Assembly: GCA_034408875.1 (NCBI GenBank)
Contig: JAWXCJ010000292.1
Coordinates: forward strand, 1-12,511
DNA from: JANNHK01 sp034408875
GTDB taxonomy: Bacteria > Actinomycetota > Acidimicrobiia > IMCC26256 > PALSA-610
DNA: 12,511 nucleotides
Direction: 5' to 3'
Shown here: positions 6,934 through 12,511 of the stretch, piece by piece
Numbering within the stretch: position 1 is the first letter of the stretch
Layout of the letters: every line of letters begins with the position of its first letter
Notes under the pieces: model-generated
Told to the model about the DNA's origin: nothing
Databases searched by the model: none
Seen by the model: only the letters and a program-made list of their open reading frames with translations
Translations under genes and position numbers: made by a program

Positions 6934-7056
6934 CCCCCACCCGTCGGCCACGAGGTGACGCGCTCGCAGGGAACCCGCCGGCACGGTCGTCGCGGTGAAC
7001 TCCGGAGTGGTGCGCACCCACTCGACCGTTGACGGAAGTTGGTCCGGCTGCGACAC
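6934..7056 (-). pseudogene. N-terminal fragment of a DUF1971-like gene
   Basis: From GTG 7056 the minus strand reads about 40 residues, including VEWVRTTPEFTATTVPAG and RARHLVADGWG. They resemble the N-terminus of small DUF1971 / TehB-like cupin proteins (the RTPEFT..TVPAGL pattern followed by a VWG). After WG the sequence jumps to the hisA fragment in the same open frame. The remaining part of the domain is missing. No ribosome binding site precedes the GTG. Confidence 0.45.
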
Positions 7057-7114
7057 GGAAGCGTGTCTAGCAAAGGGCGCGTTTCGAGGCCGCTACTCAG
7101 CCATTGTGCCCGGA

Positions 7115-7129
7115 GGCCGCGAAACGGCC
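7115..7129. repeat. Short hairpin upstream of the lipoprotein gene
   Basis: GGCCG (7115-7119) and CGGCC (7125-7129) flank the loop CGAAA. Two or three further pairs form if one C bulges. It ends about 18 bases before the ATG at 7148 and could affect translation initiation. It may be chance in GC-rich DNA. Confidence 0.25.
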
Positions 7130-7147
7130 CTCAAGCGCCCTCGGAAA

Positions 7148-8575
7148 ATGCCCGATTCGCAGGGGATGGCTCCTCGTCGGTTGGCGCGCTCGCTCGCGAT
7201 GCTTGCGGCCGCAGTCGTGCTGGTTGCGGGATGCAGCGACTCGAAGGCCGAGGAGACGGCGTCGGCTCCGGACGCCGACGTCAGCGCGACGGCCGACGAC
7301 ATCGTCACCGGAACCGCCACGCGGATGCACCACGGCGACACGACGGTGTTCGCGAGCCGATCCACGTTCGACGCGCGCGTGTCGGTGCCCGACGCGGCCC
7401 TCGGCGCCGATCTCGAGTCGGACGACATCTCGGCGCACGTGCTCGCGCTGGAGAGCACCGAGGACGATGCCTCGGCCATTGCCTTCGTACTCGGGCCCGA
7501 CGGCGCGGAGTTCTCGGAACCGGTGCTCCTCGAATGGGACGGACCGTGGGCACCCGACTTCGACTTCACCTTGTCCGCGACCACGGGCGACGGCGAGCCG
7601 ATCGCCGACGAGCAGAGCCCGACGAGCAACTCGATCGTTGCCCTGCGGGTCGAACCGACGTCGGAAACGACCGCGCACTACACGTTGCCGATCGACCACT
7701 TCAGCGTGTGGTCGGTCTACATGAGCACGACGCTGTTTGGTGTAGACGTCGAGTTCACTGCCAGCGCCGAGAAACCAGAAGCGGTCGTTGTCAACCAGCC
7801 GACGACCGTCGACGTGATACTGACGGGCGAGACCATCATCGGTGCGGAGGCCTGCGGTAACGGGGTCATCGGATCGGTCGACGGCCCGCTGCGTGCTTCG
7901 TTCGCGTCGAAAGTCGCGGAATGCGCGTACACGCTGGGCCGGAAGGTAACTGTGCACCGGCCGCTCGCGATCGAGTGTTCGAGTGTGGGTACGGGCCGGG
8001 TCAACGCCACCCTCTACGGCCTGGTGCTGTTTAATTTCCAAGAGCTCGACGCAACTCGCGTGAAGCAGATGCGCGCGTTGATGCTGCGCAAGAGCTACGA
8101 CCTGGTGCAGACGCCGGGTGGCGCCAAGGTCCAGATCAGCGATTCAGCGAAAGGCAACTTCGGCGGGATGTTCGCCGCGTCGCTGAGCTTGTCCGTCACC
8201 TGTGTCGCCACGGCGCCGGCGACGACAACGACGGTGGCGAGTTCGACTTCGGTCCCGCGCCCGACCACCAGCAGCCTGCCGGATACGACGACGACGACGA
8301 CGTCTGCACCCCCGGCGACGACAACCCCGTCGACGCCACCCGTCACGTCCGCGCCGACGACTACGACGACCACCGCTCCCTCCCCGCCCACGACTTGGGG
8401 CGTGGAAGGCGATTGGGCCTTCAACGACTACGACACGTGCGACTGGAACGGCAGCGGCGGTTGCGGCTGGTACTTCGGGAGTACGCACGGCGAATACCTC
8501 ATGGGCCCCATCGGTTGCCCCGGGGTGAGGCTGGCCGGCGACGTGCGTGAAGTGTCACGCATGACTGGCTGCTAA
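7148..8575 (+). CDS. Lipoprotein with Thr-rich stalk
   Basis: The 475-residue product begins MPDSQGMAPRRLARS, then a hydrophobic core and the lipobox LVAGC, with the lipidated Cys at residue 29. It should be anchored on the outer face of the cytoplasmic membrane. Residues about 40-350 form an acidic, beta-rich domain I do not recognise, with cysteines near 236, 259, 277 and 352. Residues about 355-416 are a Thr/Pro/Ser stalk containing six consecutive ACG codons. The last 58 residues form a Trp/Gly-rich piece with cysteines near 431, 439, 457 and 475 (the last residue); GGCGWYFGSTHGEYLMG is typical. ATG 7148 was chosen to give a normal lipoprotein signal; ATG 7166 is possible, and the frame open from 6995 adds non-signal sequence. 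The ending at Cys-stop is abrupt, so a shortened C-terminus cannot be excluded. Confidence 0.75.
   Translation: MPDSQGMAPRRLARSLAMLAAAVVLVAGCSDSKAEETASAPDADVSATADDIVTGTATRMHHGDTTVFASRSTFDARVSVPDAALGADLESDDISAHVLALESTEDDASAIAFVLGPDGAEFSEPVLLEWDGPWAPDFDFTLSATTGDGEPIADEQSPTSNSIVALRVEPTSETTAHYTLPIDHFSVWSVYMSTTLFGVDVEFTASAEKPEAVVVNQPTTVDVILTGETIIGAEACGNGVIGSVDGPLRASFASKVAECAYTLGRKVTVHRPLAIECSSVGTGRVNATLYGLVLFNFQELDATRVKQMRALMLRKSYDLVQTPGGAKVQISDSAKGNFGGMFAASLSLSVTCVATAPATTTTVASSTSVPRPTTSSLPDTTTTTTSAPPATTTPSTPPVTSAPTTTTTTAPSPPTTWGVEGDWAFNDYDTCDWNGSGGCGWYFGSTHGEYLMGPIGCPGVRLAGDVREVSRMTGC
8285..8302 (+). repeat. (ACG)6 trinucleotide repeat in the Thr stalk
   Basis: Six exact ACG units encode consecutive Thr residues inside the lipoprotein stalk. 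Slippage here would change stalk length in whole codons without breaking the frame. Confidence 0.7.
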
Positions 8576-8594
8576 CAGCCACGGACTCGGTGGC
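8566..8594 (+). terminator. Alternative hairpins at the lipoprotein stop
   Basis: TGGCTG (8566-8571) pairs with CAGCCA (8576-8581) around a loop containing the TAA stop. GCCAC (8578-8582) pairs instead with GTGGC (8590-8594). The two are mutually exclusive. Neither is followed by a T-run, so this is only a weak terminator candidate. From 8595 to 8652 I see nothing else. Confidence 0.25.
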
Positions 8595-8652
8595 CGGCGC
8601 ACAACGGGCAGCGAATGTCGTCGAGTCAGCTACCCCGGCAATGTCCTCGCGG

Positions 8653-8988
8653 TTACGGCGGAGAAAGCCCGTCACGAGAGACGAGACGCTTCGGCCTTGC
8701 CTGGTCCGGACCCGGACGGACGCGTGCTCGGCTCTGACCGTCGAGCGCGAGGTTGTACTGAAAGAGCCGTTGCGAGCAGAGGCATGAGGCCTCGACGAGC
8801 CGTTCGACAGTACTTGGATTGGTGCGCATCTCCCACTCGATCTCGGAATGCATCGAGCGCACTGTCAGTGCGGACTCGGGGAGCTCGCTGAGCGGGTGAG
8901 TCTCGGGCCAGGCGAGCGCGTCGTAGTGCCCGACCTCGTATTGATGACGCTCATCGAGCCATCCCGACGACTCGATGAGGTAACCCAC
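8653..8988 (-). CDS. Orphan small protein, possibly truncated
   Basis: From GTG 8988 this frame encodes 111 residues with good third-position G/C over most of its length. Segments include YLIESSGWLDERHQYEVGHY, LAWPETHPLSELPESALTV, SEIEWEMRTNPSTVERLV and SCLCSQRLFQYNLALDG. It looks soluble, with one or two amphipathic helices and no signal peptide. The last 25 residues (ARVRPGPDQARPKR and on) look like run-on. The frame is open to 9102, but codon use upstream of 8988 is poor, so I place the start at the GTG; its ribosome binding site is weak. I do not recognise the family. It may be a fragment of a larger gene, given the state of its neighbours. Confidence 0.4.
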   Translation of the reverse strand: MGYLIESSGWLDERHQYEVGHYDALAWPETHPLSELPESALTVRSMHSEIEWEMRTNPSTVERLVEASCLCSQRLFQYNLALDGQSRARVRPGPDQARPKRLVSRDGLSPP

Positions 8989-9013
8989 TCGCCTCGCGTG
9001 AAGAGCACGTCTC

Positions 9014-9027
9014 GCCGTACGTACGGC
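9014..9027. promoter_or_regulatory. Perfect 14-bp palindrome, possible operator
   Basis: GCCGTACGTACGGC is its own reverse complement. It lies 26-39 bases upstream of the GTG of the orphan minus-strand frame, a plausible place for a dimeric repressor site. Binding is inferred only from symmetry and position. Confidence 0.35.
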
Positions 9028-9052
9028 AACTGTTCGCCCCGCCGCGTGAGGG

Positions 9053-9133
9053 GCCGCCGGCGAAGGCTCGCACAGCCGCCTGCACGGCGCCCTGCGCTTC
9101 AACTCTGCACGCTACGAGGTTGGCGTCACATGA
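9053..9133 (+). other. Short coding-like tail, unrecognised
   Basis: After an in-frame TGA at 9047, plus-strand frame 2 reads about 26 codons with very strong third-position G/C, including GSHSRLHGALRFNSARYEVG, and ends at TGA 9131-9133. It has no start codon. It looks like the last part of a vanished gene. From 9134 to 9217 I see nothing. Confidence 0.3.
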
Positions 9134-9217
9134 CCCGGCCACCGGCGCAGATCGACAGGCGCCGCCCGGCCCGAGCTACCCGGCGCGCCTGACCCCGAGT
9201 CGCACCGGGCGGGAGTG

Positions 9218-9865
9218 ATGCAGCAGGCTCACCCGATGCAAGTCGTTCACCTGGTTCGCCATGGCCGCACCGCGTGGAACGTGCAGCGTCGGGTGATGGG
9301 CTGGCTCGACGAGGGCGTGGAGCCCGTTGGCCGCCGCGACGCGGAGGCCGTGGCCGACGCGCTGGCAGGCGAGGACGTGGCTGCGATCCTTTCGAGCCCG
9401 CTGCGCCGGGCGCTGCAGACGGCAGGTCCCTTGGCGAATCGGGTCGGTATCGAGCCGCGCCTCGACGACCGCGTCGGCGAACTGCGGGTAGGCCCGTGGG
9501 AGGGACTCACCGAGGAGGAGATCGCCGAACGATGGCCCGAGGAGTGGCGCCGTTGGCGGAACGAGCCGCACACCCTGGCGCTCGAGGGTCGCGAGACGCT
9601 GCGCGAACTGAACGCCCGGGTCGCCGCGATGCTGGACGAACTCGCCTGTGGCTCAGCCGACTCGGGCGCGGCCGTGGTGTACACCCATGATGCCGTAGTG
9701 CGAGCCGCGATCGCCTGGGCGCTTCGGACGGGACCCGAGGTCTACCGGCACGTCGAGGTCGCCAACTGTTCAATCACGACGGTACGCGTCCTCGACGGCG
9801 TGCGCCGGCTGGTGCGGGCCAATGAGGTCGGCCACCTCGAACGGCGCGGTCGCGAGGGTTACTAA
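9218..9865 (+). CDS. Histidine phosphatase superfamily enzyme (phosphoglycerate-mutase-like)
   Basis: The 215-residue product has the RHG signature, LVRHGRTAWN, with catalytic His15, and the expected partners: SSPLRRALQTA with Arg63; GELRVGPWEGLTEEEI with Glu88; and VYTHDAVVRA with His157. Length and motif spacing are those of the cofactor-independent-looking phosphatase branch (CobC/GpmB-like), which removes phosphate from small metabolites via a phospho-histidine. The substrate is not predictable; sugar or inositol phosphates and alpha-ribazole phosphate are options. Candidate starts are GTG 9215, ATG 9218 and ATG 9236 (which gives the most usual distance to RHG). GGGAG at 9211-9215 is too close to the first two for ideal spacing, so the start is uncertain by 21 bases. 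The 3' end overlaps the convergent gene by 96 bases. Confidence 0.88.
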   Translation: MQQAHPMQVVHLVRHGRTAWNVQRRVMGWLDEGVEPVGRRDAEAVADALAGEDVAAILSSPLRRALQTAGPLANRVGIEPRLDDRVGELRVGPWEGLTEEEIAERWPEEWRRWRNEPHTLALEGRETLRELNARVAAMLDELACGSADSGAAVVYTHDAVVRAAIAWALRTGPEVYRHVEVANCSITTVRVLDGVRRLVRANEVGHLERRGREGY

Positions 9866-11956
9866 CGGGTCGGGCGCGGACGGGCCGACCTCGCCTCTCG
9901 GGATCGTGACGGTCACCGGCGAGCGGCGAGCGCACGCGACGAGCCGGGCGAGGTCCGGGAGCGACGTCACCACGGGAACGCCGCTCCCCGCGAACGCGTC
10001 CGGGTGGCCGGGACGAGAGAGCCCGACGAAGCGGACCCCCGCGGCCCGGGCGATCGCAACGTCACGCAGCGCGTCGCCGACGAACAGGACGTCGTTGGGA
10101 GCGACGCCGATCGCGGCCGCCCAGGCCCGGAGCTGCATCACCTTGGGATGGTCCGACCGCCAGCCGTCGACCGCAGCTGCGCGCTGGGCCAGCCCGTGGC
10201 GCCGGCAAAACTCCCGGACAAGCTCAGCGCGCGTGCTGCTGCAGACGAGGACGGGGACGTCGGCGCGCCCGAGGCGCTCGATGGCCGCTCCCGCGTCCGC
10301 GAACGGTAGGCAACCTCCCATGAGGCCCTCCTTGGCGGCTTCGAAACCGGCGGCGATCTCGTCGAGGCACGGGTGGCCGTACGCGATGACGTCGAGCTGG
10401 GTCCGGAAGTCGTCGCCCGCGGTCGCGAGGTAGCGGCTCGTGGCTTCGTCGCGCGACATGTCGAGCTCGAGCGAGAGCAGCTCGGCCGCGAGCTTCGCGA
10501 GCATCCCCATGGAGTCCGCCACCGTGCCGTCGAAGTCGAACGCCACGGCTCGCACCCCCATGTAGTGGGCACCCGGTCCGCCGGCCCACCACGACGCCCG
10601 CAGCCGCACGCTCACGATGCCCGCGCAGAGGACGGCCACGACGGCGAGCGCGGCCAGCAGCGAGCCGGCATGCACTGCCGCGCCCAAAGCGCCGAGCGTC
10701 AGGATCAGCAGTCGCAGGTCGCGCCCGCGGCCGCCCGCGACGAGGACACCGTGGTACCTGTGGCCCAGGTCGACGGCAGCCTTGGCCGTGGTGTAGCTGA
10801 CGAGCAAATGCCCGACGAGCGCCAGGCCGGCGACGGCTATCACGACCGGCACCTGGGCCGACCCAAGCCGGCCGGCGAGGTCCCCCGAGGTCGCGAGGTA
10901 GATCGCCGCGCCGGTGAAGAGCAGGCCGTCCGCCGCCCGGTCGAGGACCGCGTCGAAGAACGCGCCGAAGCGCGACGAGCGGTGCGCGAGGCGGGCCATC
11001 TCGCCGTCGCTGCCGTCCAGCACGCTTGCCGCCATGATAAGGACCGCGGCTACCACCGGGGCGTGGGCGGCCAGGGCCGCCGCGGCGGCGAACGCGACGG
11101 CGAACGCGACCATCGTGACCTGGTTCGGCGTGATCGAGGGGAAGACACCGAGCAGCACCGGGGTCACGAAGCGCTGCGAAACCGCGCGGTTCAGGCGCGT
11201 CGCCACGGCGCCGTCGAGCGCCTTACCGGTGCTTCGGAACAGGTACCGGCTGCCGCGGCGATAGTCAGTCGGGGTGTCGACGTCAAACCACCATTCGTCG
11301 TCCTCGAGCGGCAGCGCGCGTGCCGTGCCGAGGCCGGCGAGCACTTGCACGGCACCCGCGAACGCGGTGTCGCCACACGCAGCGACCTCCTCGACCGCGT
11401 CGAACACCGCCGCGCTGCAGACGAAGGCGCCCACGTCGAACGCGTCGTAAGCGGGCAGCACCTTGCTGATGGCCTCGACGCGGTCGCCGGCGAGTCGAAC
11501 CTTCATAGCGTCGGTAGGGTCGACACCGGCGGCTCGTCCGAGCGAACGGTCCACGGCGACGACGATCTCGCCCGGCCGCACCGATGTCGCCCGGAGCCGG
11601 CGCAGCAGTGCCAACGCGAAGACGTGATCGGCCATCACCAGCGCGAACGGTGCGTCGCCGAGGACGTCCTTCGCCGTGAGGACGGAGAGTCCGTTGCCCT
11701 CCCGATAGCGCGCGTTGTGGACGACGGCCACGCGCACCCCTCGGCAACGGCTCACGTCGAGGGCCTCCCGGGCGACACGTTCGTGTTCGTGGCCGGTGAT
11801 GACGACGACGTCATCGAAACCGGCCTCGTGCGCCGCGACGATTGACCGTTCCAGGAGCGTCATACCCCCGACCCGCACCAGAGGTTTCGCACCCACCTTG
11901 GGCTCAAGGCGAGACCCAACCCCGGCGGCAAGCAGCACAAGCCGGGACGGCGTCAT
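9770..11956 (-). CDS. Predicted trifunctional IPCT / DIPP-synthase-like / HAD phosphatase
   Basis: The 728-residue product has three domains. Residues 1-240 are a nucleotidyltransferase: LLAAGVGSRLEPK (8-20), AKPL (23-26), LVMADHVF with metal-binding Asp110, and WWFDVDTPTD (222-231), as in inositol-1-phosphate cytidylyltransferases. Residues about 255-455 are a membrane-embedded CDP-alcohol phosphatidyltransferase: ITPNQVT (275-281) and the complete active-site motif, with Asp314, Asp317-Gly318, Ala321-Arg322, Gly331, Asp335 and Asp339. The hydrophobic helices lie around 282-450. Residues 467-672 are a HAD phosphatase: DFDGT (474-478), Ser573/Ser574, Lys605, and GDALRD (627-632). The first two domains match the bifunctional enzyme that makes phosphorylated di-myo-inositol phosphate; the third could remove the extra phosphate. 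ATG 11956 is well supported by AAGGAGA (11966-11972), ten bases upstream. Residues 673-728 are an extension with no family match, partly overlapping the convergent gene. Confidence 0.85.
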   Translation of the reverse strand: MTPSRLVLLAAGVGSRLEPKVGAKPLVRVGGMTLLERSIVAAHEAGFDDVVVITGHEHERVAREALDVSRCRGVRVAVVHNARYREGNGLSVLTAKDVLGDAPFALVMADHVFALALLRRLRATSVRPGEIVVAVDRSLGRAAGVDPTDAMKVRLAGDRVEAISKVLPAYDAFDVGAFVCSAAVFDAVEEVAACGDTAFAGAVQVLAGLGTARALPLEDDEWWFDVDTPTDYRRGSRYLFRSTGKALDGAVATRLNRAVSQRFVTPVLLGVFPSITPNQVTMVAFAVAFAAAAALAAHAPVVAAVLIMAASVLDGSDGEMARLAHRSSRFGAFFDAVLDRAADGLLFTGAAIYLATSGDLAGRLGSAQVPVVIAVAGLALVGHLLVSYTTAKAAVDLGHRYHGVLVAGGRGRDLRLLILTLGALGAAVHAGSLLAALAVVAVLCAGIVSVRLRASWWAGGPGAHYMGVRAVAFDFDGTVADSMGMLAKLAAELLSLELDMSRDEATSRYLATAGDDFRTQLDVIAYGHPCLDEIAAGFEAAKEGLMGGCLPFADAGAAIERLGRADVPVLVCSSTRAELVREFCRRHGLAQRAAAVDGWRSDHPKVMQLRAWAAAIGVAPNDVLFVGDALRDVAIARAAGVRFVGLSRPGHPDAFAGSGVPVVTSLPDLARLVACARRSPVTVTIPRGEVGPSAPDPLVTLATAPFEVADLIGPHQPAHAVEDAYRRD

Positions 11957-11965
11957 ACTTCTCGA

Positions 11966-11972
11966 TCTCCTT
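11966..11972 (-). promoter_or_regulatory. Ribosome binding site of the fusion gene
   Basis: The minus strand reads AAGGAGA, separated from ATG 11956 by CGAGAAGT plus neighbouring bases. This is the strongest ribosome binding site in the window and fixes the start. Confidence 0.8.
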
Positions 11973-12009
11973 CTTGCTGTAGTCCCGAGTGAACCGCCCC
12001 GGGCTTGTA

Positions 12010-12103
12010 GCGGCTCGGGCTATTGGATGACCGCCTCGATAGCGGGTGTTACTTGACCATAGTGGCTCGCTTCGAACCCGCGAGCGACCACTGCCCGAGC
12101 CGC
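12010..12103 (-). promoter_or_regulatory. Branched inverted-repeat element in the leader of the fusion gene
   Basis: An 11-bp perfect inverted repeat, GCGGCTCGGGC (12010-12020) and GCCCGAGCCGC (12093-12103), encloses two smaller hairpins. One is AGTG+GCTCGC (12061-12070) with GCGAGC (12080-12085) and CACT (12089-12092), directly abutting the outer stem. The other is CCGC (12031-12034) with GCGG (12042-12045) around a 7-base loop. Folded, this is a three-way junction. On the minus strand it ends 53 bases upstream of the start codon of the fusion gene. The CCCGAG in its 3' strand (12019-12014) could instead pair with CTCGGG at 11989-11984, near the ribosome binding site. This suggests, without proving, a switchable leader RNA. 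No promoter was located. Confidence 0.4.
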
Positions 12104-12180
12104 GATCGTGCGCGGGCGGCGCGCCCTCCCAGGCACCGAAGTCCTCTCCCGAGCACCCATACGTCACGCGACCCTGGACT

Positions 12181-12330
12181 CGCCGTCGACTGCCGACGGG
12201 CGAATCACCTCCCTGATGAGAACGGTGTGGCGACGGAGCGCGGTCGGACAGCCCCGCCAACGCCAAGGTGACCGAGGGACGCCAGCACGCTGACCGCGAC
12301 GCCCAGTTCCGGTATCTCAACGACATGGCC
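12181..12330 (+). mobile_element. ISAzo13-type transposase fragment, decayed
   Basis: From about 12250 plus-strand frame 1 reads SPANAKVTEGRQ then HADRDAQFRYLND. This closely matches the block before the DDE core of ISAzo13-family transposases (SLQANxK..EG.QHPDRDAQFxYIN). Upstream, the expected YSLQAN codons appear with one- and two-base gaps, and TVWRR in the adjacent frame fits the preceding helix, so the segment has small indels. After YLND the family sequence (VISVDTKKKE) is absent. No terminal inverted repeats were found. It is a dead fragment; its limits are approximate. Confidence 0.55.
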
Positions 12331-12511
12331 GTCGGGTGCCACACGCACCTGAAGACGGCTGCCCCAATCGAGAGAGGGCTCGACGGCTTTCAGCTTCTTC
12401 GTATCGGCGCTGAAGGCACCCTCGTCGATCAGCCTGCCGGCACCCCCGACGGCACCGTGGTCGATGTCCCCACCGGCGCGCTTCTCGCCGGCGGTCTTGT
12501 GGAGTCCGGCC
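12331..12511. other. Coding-like right edge, strand uncertain
   Basis: The plus frame that carries the transposase fragment stays open to the edge and reads GLDGFQLLRIGAEG, TPDGTVVDVPTG and LLAGGLVESG. The codon-aligned minus frame is also open, reading AFSADTKKLKAVEP, SLDWGSRLQVRVAPDGHVV and EIPELG. Both have high third-position G/C. I recognise neither. One of them is probably part of a gene or remnant continuing beyond the window. Confidence 0.35.

Noticed and set aside
6520..7056. The WS/DGAT protein as a 620-residue enzyme starting at 7056
   Set aside because: The added residues are pieces of DUF1971-like and HisA proteins in mixed frames followed by an Arg-rich shadow; the family normally begins close to the LSP motif.
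10373..11845. A 490-residue plus-strand frame
   Set aside because: Arg/His/Glu-rich antisense of the fusion gene; the minus strand carries complete motifs for three domains.
12061..12092. A tRNA-like T-loop (GGGTTCGAA on the minus strand) within a branched fold
   Set aside because: The loop is 9 bases rather than 7, the closing stem is 11 bp rather than 7, and the arms do not fit a tRNA cloverleaf.
1..12511. CRISPR array, rRNA, or complete insertion sequence
   Set aside because: No regularly spaced direct repeats, no rRNA-like stretches and no paired terminal inverted repeats flanking a transposase were found by eye.

Overview
The window is GC-rich, with strong G/C preference at third codon positions, many GTG starts, Thr-rich linkers on exported proteins, a WS/DGAT acyltransferase and an actinobacterial-type HisA fragment. 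Together these suggest an actinobacterium. The runs of Thr (ACG/ACC codons) after signal peptides are reminiscent of Acidimicrobiia, but that placement is an inference from style, not a measurement. Everything here was read by eye; no database search was possible.

Layout. 1-437 has no convincing intact gene, only a frameshifted signal-peptide-like reading frame. 438-1043 (+) encodes a small secreted protein with eight cysteines. It converges on a minus-strand block. Read in the direction of transcription, from about 7056 down to 1040, this block holds: joined remnants of a DUF1971-type gene and of hisA/priA (7056-6675); an intact WS/DGAT acyltransferase (6519-5194); a truncated, frameshifted relative of the 438 gene (about 5190-5019); a Fic-domain remnant that has lost its active-site motif (about 5016-4492); an intact membrane-anchored Hcp-like protein (4427-3780); coding-like debris (3779-3346); an intact type I sulfatase (3345-1888); and a multi-pass membrane protein resembling the VC0807 family (1771-1040).

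7148-8575 (+) encodes a lipoprotein with a Thr-rich stalk and a small Cys-containing C-terminal segment. 8653-8988 (-) is an orphan reading frame with a perfect 14-bp palindrome just upstream. 9218-9865 (+) is a histidine-phosphatase-family enzyme. It converges on, and overlaps by 96 bp, the largest gene of the window (11956-9770, -). That gene is a predicted three-part enzyme: an inositol-1-phosphate cytidylyltransferase-like domain, a CDP-alcohol phosphatidyltransferase (DIPP-synthase-like) domain and a HAD phosphatase domain. A structured, branched inverted-repeat element (12010-12103) lies in its upstream leader. The right edge carries a decayed ISAzo13-type transposase fragment.

The two most interesting features are the IPCT-DIPPS-HAD fusion with its structured leader, and the recurring pattern of intact genes separated by internally deleted gene remnants. 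If the fusion works as its domains suggest, one polypeptide could activate inositol-1-phosphate with CTP, condense it with a second inositol phosphate, and remove the leftover phosphate to give di-myo-inositol phosphate, a compatible solute. No inositol-phosphate synthase is visible in the window. Apart from that chain no clear multi-gene pathway can be seen; the acyltransferase, sulfatase, Hcp-like protein and membrane protein look like independent accessory genes.
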